Origin: Novosphingobium sp. EMRT-2
Lineage (GTDB): Bacteria > Pseudomonadota > Alphaproteobacteria > Sphingomonadales > Sphingomonadaceae
Direction of reading: 5' to 3'
Length of the DNA stretch: 64,000 nt
Assembly (NCBI RefSeq): GCF_005145025.1
Contig: NZ_CP039695.1
Span: 1,607,501 to 1,671,500, forward strand
Shown here: positions 21,731-31,747 of the stretch, piece by piece
How the letters are laid out: each line of letters opens with the position of its first letter
Numbering within the stretch: position 1 is the first letter of the stretch
Notes under the pieces: model-generated
Databases searched by the model: none
Seen by the model: the letters and a program-made list of their open reading frames with translations, nothing else
What the model was told of the DNA's origin: nothing
Translations under genes and position numbers: made by a program

Positions 21731-22980
21731 TGGAGAACCAGCAAGCGATGGACCTGATCCGCCCCGAAGACGCCGGTTTCGACGCCGCCCGCCTCGCGCG
21801 AATCCCGGCCTTTCTCGAAGAACGCTACCTTGCCCCCGGCAAGCTGGCAGGAACCGATGTTCTGGTGGCGCGCGACGGCCTGCCGTTCTTCCGCGCCACG
21901 CTGGGCAAGGCCCGCGCCGATGGAACGCCGCTGCGCGACAATGCCATCTTCCGCATCGCCTCGATGACCAAGCCGGTCACCTCGATCGCGCTGATGATGC
22001 TGGTCGAGGAAGGGCTGATCGCCCTCGACGATCCCGTCACGCGCTTCGTGCCGGAGTTCGCGAACCTGACGGTCTATGCGGGCGGCGGGGGCGAAGCGCC
22101 GTTCGTGCCGGGCAAGCCCGCAACGGGCATGCGGATCGTCGATCTGCTGACGCATATGTCGGGCCTCACTTACGGCATCCAGAACCGCACGAACGTCGAC
22201 GCGGCCTATCGCAAGGGCAAGCTGGACGGGCACGCCAGCCTGCCGGGCAACGACCATTTCGTGACCGAACTCGCCAAAATCCCGCTTGAATACGCGCCGG
22301 GTACCGGCTGGAACTATTCGGTATCCACCGATGTGCTGGGCGTGATCGTGGCGCGCATTTCGGGCCTGAGCCTGGGCGAATTCTTCCGCACGCGCATCTT
22401 CGAACCACTCGGCATGGTCGATACCGCTTTCCATTGCCCGCCCGAAAAGCAGGACAGGCTGACCGACGCCTGGAACTACGTGCCTGGCAAGCCGCCCGAA
22501 CTGCTCGACGAAGCGGAGAAGACCAACCTGACCCGCCAACCGCGCTTCGAAAGCGGCGGCGGCGGCCTGCTTTCCACAACCGCCGACTACCACCGCTTCT
22601 GCGCGATGCTGACCGGCGGCGGCGCGGCGAATGGTGCGCGCATCGTTTCGCCCAAGACGTTGCAGCTGATGGCCCGCAACTACCTGCCGGGCGGCGTCGA
22701 CCTCACGCAAGTCTCCACCTCGCTGTTCAGCGAAGCGAACAACGCCGGCACCGGGTTCGGACTCGGCTTCGGCGTGCTGCTCGATCCGGCCAAGGCGCTG
22801 GTGCCCGGCAGTGCCGGCGAATTCTTCTGGGGCGGTATCTTCTCGACCGCCTTCTTCATCGATCCCGTGGAGAAGCTGCACATGGTCTTCATGACGCAGC
22901 TTCTGCCCTCCTCCGCCTACCCGATCCGGCGACAGCTCAAGACCCTGATCTACGGCGCGATGGCGCAAAGCCGCGCCTGA
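21730..22980 (+). CDS. Serine hydrolase of the class C beta-lactamase / EstB family
   Basis: The 416-residue protein has the SxxK nucleophile motif SMTKPV near residue 78 and a YSV (Tyr-x-x) motif in [12 protein letters not shown] near residue 196, as in EstB-type esterases. [13 protein letters not shown] segment is also typical. No export signal is seen, so a cytoplasmic esterase or lactonase is more likely than a periplasmic beta-lactamase. It starts within the thioesterase stop codon. An alternative ATG lies at 21748. Likely it cleaves an ester or lactone intermediate in the acyl-CoA island. Confidence 0.88.
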   Translation: MENQQAMDLIRPEDAGFDAARLARIPAFLEERYLAPGKLAGTDVLVARDGLPFFRATLGKARADGTPLRDNAIFRIASMTKPVTSIALMMLVEEGLIALDDPVTRFVPEFANLTVYAGGGGEAPFVPGKPATGMRIVDLLTHMSGLTYGIQNRTNVDAAYRKGKLDGHASLPGNDHFVTELAKIPLEYAPGTGWNYSVSTDVLGVIVARISGLSLGEFFRTRIFEPLGMVDTAFHCPPEKQDRLTDAWNYVPGKPPELLDEAEKTNLTRQPRFESGGGGLLSTTADYHRFCAMLTGGGAANGARIVSPKTLQLMARNYLPGGVDLTQVSTSLFSEANNAGTGFGLGFGVLLDPAKALVPGSAGEFFWGGIFSTAFFIDPVEKLHMVFMTQLLPSSAYPIRRQLKTLIYGAMAQSRA

Positions 22981-23017
22981 ACCCGCAACCAGACCCCATA
23001 CTCAGGAGAGGTACATC

Positions 23018-24277
23018 ATGTCCGACCCCATTCCCGGCGCCAAGGAACACATCGACGCGGCCCGCATCGCCGCCGCGCGCGTTGACGACATTCCGGCCGA
23101 CACCGCGCTTCTTCCCGTCAACCGCGTCGGCGTGATCGGCGCCGGCACCATGGGCGGCGGCATCACCATGAACTTCCTGACCGCCGGCATTCCCGTGACG
23201 ATCGTGGAAATGACGCAGGAAGCGCTCGATCGCGGCGTCGCCACGATGCGGAAGAACTACGAGAACACGGTGAAGCGCGGCAAGATGGACGCGGCGCTGG
23301 CCGAAGCGGCGATGGGCCGCCTGACGCCGACGCTGGACTTCGGCGCGCTGGCCGAGGCCGACCTCATCATCGAGGCGGTCTATGAGAACATGGACGTCAA
23401 GAAGGAGGTCTTCGGCCGGATCGACGGCATCGCCAAGCCCGGCGCGATTCTGGCCAGCAACACCAGCTATCTCGACGTCAACGAAATCGCCGGCGCCACG
23501 TCGCGTCCCGAAGCGGTGCTGGGCATGCACTTCTTCTCGCCCGCCAACGTGATGAAGCTGCTCGAAGTGGTGCGTGGCGCGAAGACCGGCAAGCAGCAGC
23601 TCGCTACGGTCATGGCGCTGTCGGTCAAGATCGGCAAGGTGCCGGTGGTTTCGGGCGTGTGCCACGGCTTCATCGGCAACCGCATGCTCTCGCCGCGCCA
23701 GGCCCAGGCGCACGCGCTGATCATGGAAGGCGCGAACTACTGGGAAGTGGATGAGGCGCTGCTCGAATTCGGCTTCCCGATGGGTCCGTACCAGATGTCG
23801 GACCTCGCCGGTGTCGACATCGGCTGGCACCGCGATCCCAACCGCATCGAAACGCTGCGGGATTCGCTGTGCGCGGTCGGCCGCTGGGGCCAGAAGACCA
23901 AGAAGGGCTTCTACGATTACGACGACAACCGCCAGCGCACGCCGTCGGAAGAAGTGAAGAAGATCATCGCCGAATGGGCGGCGCGCGAAGGCAAGCCGCA
24001 GCGCACGATCGGCAAGGACGAGATCCGCGAACGCCTGCTCTATCCGATGGTCAGCGAAGGCGCGCTGATCCTGGAGGAAGGCATTTCGCAGCGCGCGTCC
24101 GACATCGATACGGTCTGGCTCAACGGCTATGGCTGGCCGGCCTGGACGGGCGGCCCGATGTTCTGGGCCGATCACATCGGGCTGGATACGGTCGCCGCCG
24201 GCCTGGAAAAGTATGGCCTGCCGGTCGCGCCGCTGCTGGCGCGCAAGGCCGCCGCTGGCGAAACGTTCAACGCCTGA
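23018..24277 (+). CDS. 3-hydroxyacyl-CoA dehydrogenase (NAD-dependent)
   Basis: The 419-residue enzyme oxidises a 3-hydroxyacyl-CoA to the 3-ketoacyl-CoA. It has the Rossmann motif [14 protein letters not shown] near residue 37, the catalytic-histidine region [20 protein letters not shown] split near 171, and two C-terminal 3HCDH domains. The arrangement matches the dehydrogenase half of FadB-type proteins, but the enoyl-CoA hydratase half is absent. The ribosome binding site AGGAGAGG precedes the ATG. It is followed by a ligase and thiolase, giving a beta-oxidation-like set. Confidence 0.93.
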   Translation: MSDPIPGAKEHIDAARIAAARVDDIPADTALLPVNRVGVIGAGTMGGGITMNFLTAGIPVTIVEMTQEALDRGVATMRKNYENTVKRGKMDAALAEAAMGRLTPTLDFGALAEADLIIEAVYENMDVKKEVFGRIDGIAKPGAILASNTSYLDVNEIAGATSRPEAVLGMHFFSPANVMKLLEVVRGAKTGKQQLATVMALSVKIGKVPVVSGVCHGFIGNRMLSPRQAQAHALIMEGANYWEVDEALLEFGFPMGPYQMSDLAGVDIGWHRDPNRIETLRDSLCAVGRWGQKTKKGFYDYDDNRQRTPSEEVKKIIAEWAAREGKPQRTIGKDEIRERLLYPMVSEGALILEEGISQRASDIDTVWLNGYGWPAWTGGPMFWADHIGLDTVAAGLEKYGLPVAPLLARKAAAGETFNA

Positions 24278-24303
24278 TCCACAACGGCGGCGGGAGAGAA
24301 ACC

Positions 24304-25902
24304 TTGCGGATCGAAGACATCGCCGAAGCGGATTTCATCCCGCTCACCACCATCCTGCGCGCGCACGCCGCGCGCAGGGGGAAGGCCACCGCCATTGCTG
24401 ACGAACATGGCAGCGTAAGCTGGGCGGAGCTGGACGCGCTGCTCGACCGCGTCGCCGCCGCGCTCCAGCGGGAAGGCGCGGGCAAGGACGAACCCGTCGC
24501 CATTGCCGCGCTTAATTCGGTGCGCACGGGCCTGGCCTTCCTCGGCGCTATCCGGGCCGGCGCCGTGGCCGCGCCGCTGACCTCCACCGCCGCGCCCGAA
24601 ACGGTGCTGGCGATGCTGGCCGACAGCGGCAGCCGCGTGCTGCTGCTCGACGCCGAGATGGCGGACCGGCTGGCGGGGCTTCCCTTCCCCGCCGGCGTCC
24701 GGCGAATCGCGCTGGACGACAGCGCCGTGGGGGAACCGTTCTCGCAATGGATCGCGCCGGAAGGCGCACGGCCCGAAGAACGCCTGCCCGCGCCCGGCGA
24801 TCCGTTCAACATCATCTATTCGTCGGGCACCACCGGATCGCCCAAGGGCATCGTGCAAAGCCACAAGATGCGCCACGAATACGCGCGGCGCACGATCGTC
24901 GGCGGCTATGACGACGATACCTGCGTGATCTGCTCCACGCCGCTCTATTCCAACACCACGCTGGTGAGCTTCCTGCCCACGCTCACCGCGGGCGGCAAGG
25001 TCGTGCTGATGAAGAAGTTCGACGCGCGCGGCTTCCTGGAACTCTCCCAGCGCGAACGGGTTACCCACGCCATGCTGGTGCCGGTGCAGTACCGCCGCAT
25101 CATGGAAGTGCCCGATTTCGAGAGCTTCGATCTCTCGTCCTACCGGCTCAAGTCCTCGACCTCGGCGCCCTTCCCCGCCTGGCTCAAGGCCGATGTGCTG
25201 CGGCGCTGGCCGGGCGGTCTTACCGACGGCTACGGCATGACCGAAGGCGGCGCGACCGCGATCCTGGTGGCGCACCTCCACCCGGACAAGCTCCACACCG
25301 TCGGCCAGCCCAGCCCCGGCCATATCATCAAGATCATCGACGAGGCAGGCAACGAGCTGCCGCAAGGCGAAGTCGGCGAAATCGTCGGCCATTCGCCGAT
25401 CATGATGAACGGCTACCACGGTCAGGACGAGAAAACGCGCGAAGTCGAATGGTTCGACGGCGAAGGCCGCCGCTACATCCGCCATGGCGATATCGGCAAG
25501 TTCGACGAAGACGGTTTCCTGATCCTGATGGACCGCGCCAAGGACATGATCATCTCGGGCGGGTTCAACATCTTCCCGACCGATCTTGAAGCCGAACTCA
25601 CCCGCCAGCCCGCCGTGCGCGAAGCGGCGGTGGTCGGCGTGCCCAGCGAGAAGTGGGGCGAAACCCCGCTCGCGGTGGTCGTGCTGGCCGATACCGCCGC
25701 CGATCCGCAGGCGATCCTGGCCGAAGCCAACAGCCGCCTCGGCAAGACGCAGCGCATCGCCGCGATCGAAGTCGTCGACGAACTGCCGCGCAGCCCGATC
25801 GGCAAGGTGCTCAAGCGCGAACTGCGCGACCGCTTCGGCGGCAACCCGATTGCCCAAGCCACCTCAATGACCCGGACCATCAAGGAGACAGACCATGCGT
25901 GA
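24304..25902 (+). CDS. AMP-dependent acyl-CoA ligase (second ligase of the island)
   Basis: The gene starts with TTG at 24304, 6-7 bp after GGGAGAG, giving a 532-residue enzyme; the reading frame upstream lies out of phase inside the previous gene. The P-loop motif [18 protein letters not shown] is near residue 173 and the late motifs [15 protein letters not shown] and [13 protein letters not shown] are intact, with the catalytic lysine in SPIGKVLK. It resembles 4-coumarate/long-chain-type ligases, substrate unknown. It overlaps the following thiolase by 8 bp. Confidence 0.9.
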   Translation: MRIEDIAEADFIPLTTILRAHAARRGKATAIADEHGSVSWAELDALLDRVAAALQREGAGKDEPVAIAALNSVRTGLAFLGAIRAGAVAAPLTSTAAPETVLAMLADSGSRVLLLDAEMADRLAGLPFPAGVRRIALDDSAVGEPFSQWIAPEGARPEERLPAPGDPFNIIYSSGTTGSPKGIVQSHKMRHEYARRTIVGGYDDDTCVICSTPLYSNTTLVSFLPTLTAGGKVVLMKKFDARGFLELSQRERVTHAMLVPVQYRRIMEVPDFESFDLSSYRLKSSTSAPFPAWLKADVLRRWPGGLTDGYGMTEGGATAILVAHLHPDKLHTVGQPSPGHIIKIIDEAGNELPQGEVGEIVGHSPIMMNGYHGQDEKTREVEWFDGEGRRYIRHGDIGKFDEDGFLILMDRAKDMIISGGFNIFPTDLEAELTRQPAVREAAVVGVPSEKWGETPLAVVVLADTAADPQAILAEANSRLGKTQRIAAIEVVDELPRSPIGKVLKRELRDRFGGNPIAQATSMTRTIKETDHA

Positions 25903-27070
25903 TGCCGTTATCGTCGCCGCCGCGCGCACCCCGATCGGGCGCGCCTACAAGGGCGCTTTCAATGCCACCCCCGGCGCCACGCTGGGCGCGCTTTCGCTGC
26001 AGGCCGCCGTTGCGCGCGCCGGGATCGAGCCGGGCGAAGTCGACGACGTGGTGTGGGGCGCGGCGCTGCAGCAGGGCGCGCAGGCCGGCAACATCGCCCG
26101 CCAGGTCGCGCTGCGGGCCGGCCTGCCGGTCACCACATCGGGCATGAGCATGGACCGCCAGTGCTCGTCGGGCCTGATGACCATCGCCACCGCTTCCAAG
26201 CAGGTCATCATCGACCGCATGGATGTCGTCGCCGCCGGCGGACAGGAATCGATCAGCCTTGTCCAGACCAAGGACATGCGCGTCATGCCCGACCGTTCGC
26301 TGGTGGAAATGCACAAGGCAATCTACATGCCGATGCTGCAGACGGCGGAAATCGTCGGCCAGCGCTATGGCATCGGCCGCGAAGCCTGCGACGAATACGC
26401 GCTCCAGTCGCAACAGCGCACCGCCGCCGCGCAGGCCGCGGGCAAGTTCGATGACGAGATCGTCGCCGCCGATGCCTCGATGGCCGTGGCCAACAAGGAA
26501 ACCGGCGAAGTCACCTACCAGGACGTCCATCTCGCCAAGGACGAAGGCAACCGGCCCTCGACCACGCTGGAAAACCTGGCCGCGCTGAAGCCCGTGATCG
26601 AAGGCGGCATCGTCACCGCCGGCAACGCCAGCCAGCTTTCCGACGGTTCCGCCGCGGTGGTGATCATGGAAGCCGCCGTGGCCGCGCAAAAGGGCCTGAC
26701 GCCGCTCGGCCGCTATGTCGGCATGGCCGTGGCCGGCACCGAGCCGGACGAGATGGGCATCGGCCCGGTCTTCGCCATTCCCAAGCTGCTTCAGCGTTTC
26801 GGCCTCAAGATGGACGACATCGGCCTGTGGGAACTGAACGAGGCCTTCGCGGTGCAGGTGCTGTACTGCCGCGACAAGCTGGGCATCCCCAACGATCTGC
26901 TGAACGTCAACGGCGGCTCGATCTCGATCGGCCACCCCTATGGCATGACCGGGGCGCGCTGCACCATGCACGCCCTGATCGAAGGCAAGCGCCGGGGCGC
27001 GAAGTACGTCGTGGTAACGATGTGCGTCGGCGGCGGCATGGGCGCGGCCGGCCTGTTCGAAGTGCTGTGA
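25895..27070 (+). CDS. Acetyl-CoA acyltransferase (thiolase)
   Basis: The 391-residue thiolase has the nucleophile C90 in DRQCSSG, the histidine in [10 protein letters not shown] near residue 347 and C377 in MCVGGGMG. The DRQCSSG variant and Y after GHP differ from the PhaA-type thiolase at 10727-11905, suggesting a different ketoacyl-CoA substrate. AAGGAG lies 8 bp upstream of the ATG, which overlaps the ligase end. Last gene of the plus-strand operon. Confidence 0.93.
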   Translation: MRDAVIVAAARTPIGRAYKGAFNATPGATLGALSLQAAVARAGIEPGEVDDVVWGAALQQGAQAGNIARQVALRAGLPVTTSGMSMDRQCSSGLMTIATASKQVIIDRMDVVAAGGQESISLVQTKDMRVMPDRSLVEMHKAIYMPMLQTAEIVGQRYGIGREACDEYALQSQQRTAAAQAAGKFDDEIVAADASMAVANKETGEVTYQDVHLAKDEGNRPSTTLENLAALKPVIEGGIVTAGNASQLSDGSAAVVIMEAAVAAQKGLTPLGRYVGMAVAGTEPDEMGIGPVFAIPKLLQRFGLKMDDIGLWELNEAFAVQVLYCRDKLGIPNDLLNVNGGSISIGHPYGMTGARCTMHALIEGKRRGAKYVVVTMCVGGGMGAAGLFEVL

Positions 27071-27175
27071 ACCACGCGGAGGGGGCGCGGCGGCGCTCCC
27101 TCCGATCGGCGCGCATATGGTGCGTTGGCGCCCCGTCCGGATGGGGCGCTGCGTGCAAAACCGTCGATGCTGGAA

Positions 27176-27251
27176 TGGTGAGCCCTGCTGGATTCGAACC
27201 AGCGACCTACTGATTAAAAGTCAGTTGCTCTACCGACTGAGCTAAGGGCCC
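27176..27251 (-). tRNA. tRNA-Lys (anticodon TTT)
   Basis: Read on the minus strand, the 76 nt fold into a cloverleaf: acceptor GGGCCCT pairs with AGGGCTC (one G-T pair), D-arm GCTC..GAGC, anticodon stem CTGAC/GTCAG (with loop CTTTTAA, anticodon TTT), T-arm with GGTTCGAATCC. The 3' CCA is encoded. It lies between the thiolase and folK. Confidence 0.97.
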
Positions 27252-27263
27252 GACCAAGGCCGA

Positions 27264-27785
27264 TCACCTAGGGCGCGGGGTGCGGCGGGTCAAGCGGGCG
27301 TTGTGGTGTTTTATGCGCAGGCCGGTTTCAGGATCGCGCCAGCCGGGGGCGATGGCGGCGGCCGGGGTGAGGACGAACGTCCGCTTGCGGTATTCCGGAT
27401 GGGGGATGCGTAGCGCGGGCGCGGTGCGTGGTGCCTGGCGCCAGACGCCGCCGCTCCACAGGATCACGTCGAGGTCCAGCGTGCGCGCCCGCCAGCGCTG
27501 GCCGCGCCGCACGCGGCCGAAATCGTGCTCGATCCGCTGGAGCAGCAGGAGCAGCGCGGGAGGCATCAGATCGCCCGCCACGATCGCTACCGCGTTGGCA
27601 TAGCGCCGGCGCGAAGGCCCGAGTGGGGCGCTCACGATCGTACGCGAGACCGCCTCCACCGCCAGCCCCTGCGCCGCGAGCGCGCGCACCGCCGCGCGCA
27701 GGACGGCGGCCGGGGCACCATGCCGCGCGTGGCGCACGTTGGACCCCAGCGCGATCAGGTAGCGCTGCGCCGGCGCGGGCGTCAC
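27264..27785 (-). CDS. folK: 2-amino-4-hydroxy-6-hydroxymethyldihydropteridine diphosphokinase
   Basis: FolK transfers pyrophosphate from ATP to the pterin in folate synthesis. With a GTG start at 27785 the protein has 173 residues; this GTG overlaps the aguB stop (GTGA), a common coupling in this genome. Visible motifs are YLIALGSNVRHARHG at the N-terminus, the RRYANAVAIV strand, and RARTLDLDVILW, which carries the conserved RTLDLD. The sequence upstream of the GTG is arginine-rich antisense of aguB. Other folate genes are not in the window. Confidence 0.93.
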   Translation of the reverse strand: MTPAPAQRYLIALGSNVRHARHGAPAAVLRAAVRALAAQGLAVEAVSRTIVSAPLGPSRRRYANAVAIVAGDLMPPALLLLLQRIEHDFGRVRRGQRWRARTLDLDVILWSGGVWRQAPRTAPALRIPHPEYRKRTFVLTPAAAIAPGWRDPETGLRIKHHNARLTRRTPRPR

Positions 27786-28633
27786 ACGTCCTGCGCCAGC
27801 CGCGCGTAAAGTTGCGGGCGGCGATCGCGGAAGAAGCCCATTCCGGCGCGATGCTTCGCGGCTTCGGCCAGGTCGATTTCCGCCACGAGCACGCCGGTTT
27901 CCTCCGCCCCGTATTCGGCGAGGAAATCGCCCCACTGATCGCTGATGAAGCTGTGCCCGTAGAAGCGCTGTTCGTTCTCTTCGCTGCCGATACGGTTGGC
28001 GGCGATCACCGGCATGCAGTTCGACGCGGCATGGCCCAACATCGCCCGGCGCCAGATGCGGCTGGTATCGAAGCTGGCATCATAGGGTTCGGAGCCGATC
28101 GCGGTGGGGTAGAACAGCAGTTCCGCCCCCATCAGCGCCATCGCGCGCGCGCATTCGGGATACCACTGGTCCCAGCACACGCCCACGCCGATGCGGGTGC
28201 CGAACACATCCCACACCTTGAAGCCGGTATTGCCGGGGCGGAAATAGAACTTCTCCTCGTACCCCGGGCCATCGGGGATATGGCTCTTGCGGTAGATGCC
28301 CATGATCTCGCCGTCGGGGCCGATCATGGCGAGGGTGTTGTAGTAGTGATGGCCGTCGCGCTCGAAGAACGAGGTGGGGATGGCGATGCCCAGCGCTTGC
28401 GCCAGCTTGCGCATCTCGCGCACCGAGGGATCCTGGTCGAGCGGATAGGCCAGCGCGAAGCGGGCCTCGTCCTCGGTCGTGCAGAAATAGGGGCCAGCGA
28501 ACAGTTCCGGCGGCAGCACGACTTGCGCGCCGCGCGCGGCGGCCTGTTCCACCAGCGCGGCGACAGCAGCGATGTTCTGCGCTTCGCCGGCATTGAGGGC
28601 GAGTTGCAGGGCGGCGACGGTGATCTTGCTCAT
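27782..28633 (-). CDS. aguB: N-carbamoylputrescine amidase (nitrilase superfamily)
   Basis: AguB hydrolyses N-carbamoylputrescine to putrescine, CO2 and ammonia. The 283-residue protein has the nitrilase triad: glutamate in PPELFAGPYF near residue 43, lysine in YRKSHIPDGPGY near 118, cysteine in VGVCWDQWYPECAR near 155. The CWDQWYPE sequence and the KSHIPDGPGYEEKFYF region (16 residues) match AguB more than other nitrilases. The ATG at 28633 (MSKITVAALQ) is the start of the fold. An agmatine deiminase partner is not adjacent. Confidence 0.93.
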   Translation of the reverse strand: MSKITVAALQLALNAGEAQNIAAVAALVEQAAARGAQVVLPPELFAGPYFCTTEDEARFALAYPLDQDPSVREMRKLAQALGIAIPTSFFERDGHHYYNTLAMIGPDGEIMGIYRKSHIPDGPGYEEKFYFRPGNTGFKVWDVFGTRIGVGVCWDQWYPECARAMALMGAELLFYPTAIGSEPYDASFDTSRIWRRAMLGHAASNCMPVIAANRIGSEENEQRFYGHSFISDQWGDFLAEYGAEETGVLVAEIDLAEAAKHRAGMGFFRDRRPQLYARLAQDV

Positions 28634-28716
28634 GGCCGGGGACTTATTGCCCCCGGCCCGGCAATTCAACGGCAAGACCGTGACAAAGCACCGCCAGGGT
28701 CAGGACTTTGGGGCGA

Positions 28717-29574
28717 TCAGGGGCGCTTGCGGAACAGCAGCGTCATGCGATCGCTTTCCCCCACGCCAGCAAAGCGCATCCGATCGGCATCCCCCTGCGA
28801 GAAGGTGGGCGGAAGCGACCAGACGCCGGCGGGGTGATTCGCGGGGTCCTTGGGGTTGGCGTTGATCTCGCTCTGGCCGACGAGTTCGAAACCGTGCGCT
28901 TCGACCATGGCGATCACGTCCTTCTCCCGCAGATAGCCCTTGCTGCCATCGGTGTAGGAGGCGGGAGCATCGGGCCGGGCGCGATGCTGGACAATGCCAA
29001 GCAGGCCATCGGCCTTGAGCAGGCGGCGCATCGCCAGCAGATCGGGGTAGAGCCAGCCTCCGCGCCACATGTTGTGCACTTCGCGGAAGATCAGCACGCG
29101 ATCGACCTTGCCGTCGAGATCGGCGGGCAGGCTGTCGGTGTTGAAGGCGAGGATGCGTTCGGCGGGAACGCCGGTCCACTGCGCGGCCTTCGCGGGGAAA
29201 GTTGCGCCAAGGTTGCCGAAGGCCTGCTTCGTGCGTTCGGGCGCATTGGCGACACCGGGATTGAGCCCGATGTACTGGCCCTGCGGCCCAAGGTAAGGCA
29301 CGAGGACGCGCGTGTACCATCCGCCGGACGGCAGATAGTCCACCACCGTCATGCCCGGCTGCACGCGGAAAAAGCCCAGCGTTTCGGCGGGGTGGCGCCA
29401 GATGTCGCGGGCACGGTCGCCATCGCGGCGCGGATCGGCCAGCACCGCCGCCATGGCCGGCGATGTTGCGGCGGGGGCCGGCGTTTCGGCCTGGACGGAG
29501 GTCTGGGGAACCAGGCCGGCGACCGCCATGGTCAGGCTGGCGGCAAGGGCTGTCAGGACAGTGCGCACGCGCAA
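28717..29574 (-). CDS. Exported SAM-methyltransferase-like protein (COG4798 type)
   Basis: The 285-residue protein begins with a signal peptide (MRVRTVLTALAASLTMAVAG, likely cleavage after SVQA near residue 29). The rest is a methyltransferase-like fold: GMTVVDYLPSGGWYTRVLVP replaces the usual glycine-rich SAM motif, then a VLIFREVHNMWRGG block and a late IVQHRARPDAP stretch. Similar predicted methyltransferases with signal peptides are widespread in proteobacteria. Whether it works outside the cytoplasm, or methylates at all, is unknown. Confidence 0.82.
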   Translation of the reverse strand: MRVRTVLTALAASLTMAVAGLVPQTSVQAETPAPAATSPAMAAVLADPRRDGDRARDIWRHPAETLGFFRVQPGMTVVDYLPSGGWYTRVLVPYLGPQGQYIGLNPGVANAPERTKQAFGNLGATFPAKAAQWTGVPAERILAFNTDSLPADLDGKVDRVLIFREVHNMWRGGWLYPDLLAMRRLLKADGLLGIVQHRARPDAPASYTDGSKGYLREKDVIAMVEAHGFELVGQSEINANPKDPANHPAGVWSLPPTFSQGDADRMRFAGVGESDRMTLLFRKRP

Positions 29575-29680
29575 ATTCCTCTCTCGGTTGGGATCGCGCG
29601 TAAGGTAGCCAAGTGGGAAGCGATGACAAGCGCCGGTCGCATTCCTATCTAGCCTTCAACCAAACAGGAAAGGACAAGCG

Positions 29681-30208
29681 ATGGCCCAGGCCATTTTCGC
29701 AGGCGGGTGCTTCTGGTGCACCGAAGCGGTATTTCGGGACGTGATCGGCGTCAGCAACGTGGAAAGCGGCTATATCGGCGGCGCGACGCCGAACCCGACC
29801 TACAAGCAGGTCTGTTCGGGCAACACCGGCCACGCCGAAGCCATCCGGGTGACGTTCGATCCCGATGCGATTTCCTACGGGCAATTGCTCGACATCTTCT
29901 TCGCCACGCACGATCCGACGCAGCTCAACCGGCAGGGCAACGACATCGGCACGCAGTACCGTTCCGCCGTGTTCCCGCTGGACGAGGAGCAGCAAGCCGA
30001 GACCGAGGCGGGAATAGCCCGCGCGCAGGCCGATCGCGCGGAGCCGGTCGTCACCACCATCGAAGGGCCGGCGGAATGGTATCCGGCGGAGGACTACCAC
30101 CAGGAATACTGGGAAGGCGAAGGGCAGCGCAATCCCTATTGCCTGGCCGTGATCCCGCCCAAGCTGATGAAGCTGCGCAAGAGCTTCGCCAACAAGGTCA
30201 AGGCGTAA
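29681..30208 (+). CDS. msrA: Peptide-methionine (S)-S-oxide reductase
   Basis: MsrA repairs oxidised methionine in proteins. The 175-residue chain begins [18 protein letters not shown], with catalytic C10 in the GCFWC motif and a second cysteine at C13. The [20 protein letters not shown] block (residues about 30-49), GTQYRS and the YHQEYW motif are standard. A ribosome binding site AGGAAAGG lies upstream. No msrB is fused or adjacent. The 3' end is 3 bp from the convergent methyltransferase stop. Confidence 0.97.
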   Translation: MAQAIFAGGCFWCTEAVFRDVIGVSNVESGYIGGATPNPTYKQVCSGNTGHAEAIRVTFDPDAISYGQLLDIFFATHDPTQLNRQGNDIGTQYRSAVFPLDEEQQAETEAGIARAQADRAEPVVTTIEGPAEWYPAEDYHQEYWEGEGQRNPYCLAVIPPKLMKLRKSFANKVKA

Positions 30209-30211
30209 GCA

Positions 30212-31474
30212 TCAGACCTTGCGCCAGCGGGCGGCGAAGAAGCCATCGATGCCGCCCGCATCGGCCAACATCCCCGGATCGCTGCGCGACCATCCTTCCG
30301 GCGTCGGCGCGACGCCGGCGGGAAGCTCCTCGGTCGCGATGGGATCGGGCGCCAGCGCGGTGAAAGCGCGGGCCTGCGCCTCGCCTTCTTCCGGCTCCAG
30401 CGAACAGACGGCATAGACCAGCACGCCACCGGGGCGCAGCCATTCTGCGGCGCGCTCCATCATGCTGTGCTGAAGCGCGGCCAGTTCCTCGATTACCGGC
30501 AAGCGGTGCAGCACATCGGGATGCCGGCGGCAGGTACCGGTGGCGGTACAAGGCGCGTCGAGCAGGATCGCGTCAAACGGTTCCTCCGGCTGCCAGGCGA
30601 GCGCGTCGGCCGCAACGACCTGTGCCTCCAGGCCGGTGCGCTTCAGGTTTTCACGCAGACGATCGAGCCGCCGGGCCGATTTGTCGAGCGCGGTAACCTG
30701 CCAGCCGGCAGCCGCCAGTTGCATGGTCTTGCCGCCCGGCGCGGCGCAGAGATCGAGCGCGCGCCGCCCTGCCCCCGGCCCCAGCAGCCTTGCCGGCGCG
30801 GTGGCGGCAAGGTCCTGCACCCACCACGCGCCTTCGCCGAACCCCGGTAGCGCTTCCACCGCGCCCGCGCGCGGCAGGCGCACATGGCCGGCCATCAGGG
30901 AAACGCCGCCCAGCCGCTCGGCCCATTCGGCCGTGGCATCGGGATCGCGCAGGGTCAGATCGATCGGAGGCGGATCGGCGAGACCGGCGGCGATGGTCCC
31001 CACGCGGTCCGGCCATGCGGCCTGCCACCGTGCCTCCGCTTGCACGGGCAGGGTCGGCGCCGCGGGCAGCTTCGCCGACCCCCGGATCACCGCCGAGAAC
31101 ACGCCGTGCGCCAACCGGCGCGGCCCACCCGCAAGCAGCGGCAGACCGGTCGCCACCACGGCATGGGGCGGAAGATCGAGCCGCAGGGCCTGCGCCAGCA
31201 TCAGCCGCAGCACGGTGCGCGCCTTGGCATCGTCCGGCAGGCGCTGGCGCGTGGCCCCGTCGATCAGGAGATCGAGGTCCTGCATCCAGCGCAGCGTTTC
31301 CTGCGTGATCGCCAGAACGAGCGCGCGATCGTCCCCGCGCTCTATGCCGCGCAGGATCGGGGGCGCGATCTGGTCCAGCGGATCGCCCCGGCGCAGCACG
31401 GCATCGAGCAGGCGCAGGGCGGCGCGGCGAACCGGCAAGCCGGGCGTATCATCGGGAACGGGGGGACGCGACAT
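30212..31474 (-). CDS. RsmB/NOP-family RNA (cytosine-5-)-methyltransferase
   Basis: The 420-residue protein has an N-terminal NusB-like helical domain (residues about 15-140) and a C-terminal Rossmann methyltransferase. The SAM motif LDLCAAPGGKTMQLA is near residue 242, and the two cysteines are in DAPCTATGTCRRHPDV and VYAVCSLEPEE, the pair expected for m5C methyltransferases. NusB domain plus catalytic domain matches RsmB (16S rRNA C967). The ATG at 31474 is used; the frame upstream runs antisense through the next gene. Confidence 0.93.
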   Translation of the reverse strand: MSRPPVPDDTPGLPVRRAALRLLDAVLRRGDPLDQIAPPILRGIERGDDRALVLAITQETLRWMQDLDLLIDGATRQRLPDDAKARTVLRLMLAQALRLDLPPHAVVATGLPLLAGGPRRLAHGVFSAVIRGSAKLPAAPTLPVQAEARWQAAWPDRVGTIAAGLADPPPIDLTLRDPDATAEWAERLGGVSLMAGHVRLPRAGAVEALPGFGEGAWWVQDLAATAPARLLGPGAGRRALDLCAAPGGKTMQLAAAGWQVTALDKSARRLDRLRENLKRTGLEAQVVAADALAWQPEEPFDAILLDAPCTATGTCRRHPDVLHRLPVIEELAALQHSMMERAAEWLRPGGVLVYAVCSLEPEEGEAQARAFTALAPDPIATEELPAGVAPTPEGWSRSDPGMLADAGGIDGFFAARWRKV

Positions 31475-31544
31475 CGCGCGCCTATCGCGCGTCCGGCGGC
31501 GCTTGGCAATTGAACTCGGCGCCAGGAAGGTCCATCTGGAGCGC

Positions 31545-31721
31545 ATGGACAAGCCCACGCCCCGCGCCACCCAGCGACCGGCCGGTTTCACGCCGCCCGA
31601 CTACTGGACCAATCCGCCCGTGCCGGAACCGAAGGCAGCCGTTCCGACGGAAGACCCCGACGGGCTCGATCCCACGCGCTTCGGCGACTGGGAAAAGAAC
31701 GGCATCGCGATCGACTTCTGA
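31545..31721 (+). CDS. SDHAF4-like succinate dehydrogenase assembly factor (DUF1674), 58 residues
   Basis: A small gene starting at ATG 31545 encodes a 58-residue protein ending in DPTRFGDWEKNGIAIDF. The motif DPTR-[FY]-GDWE-x-NG-x-x-x-DF is the signature of DUF1674/SDHAF4, which in eukaryotes helps flavinylated SdhA join SdhB. A TGGAG ribosome binding site lies 5-6 bp upstream. It is divergent from the RsmB-like gene by 70 bp. The N-terminal half is proline-rich and unconserved, which is usual. Confidence 0.9.
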   Translation: MDKPTPRATQRPAGFTPPDYWTNPPVPEPKAAVPTEDPDGLDPTRFGDWEKNGIAIDF

Positions 31722-31747
31722 TCGCCGACGACTGACTGCTGGCGTAA

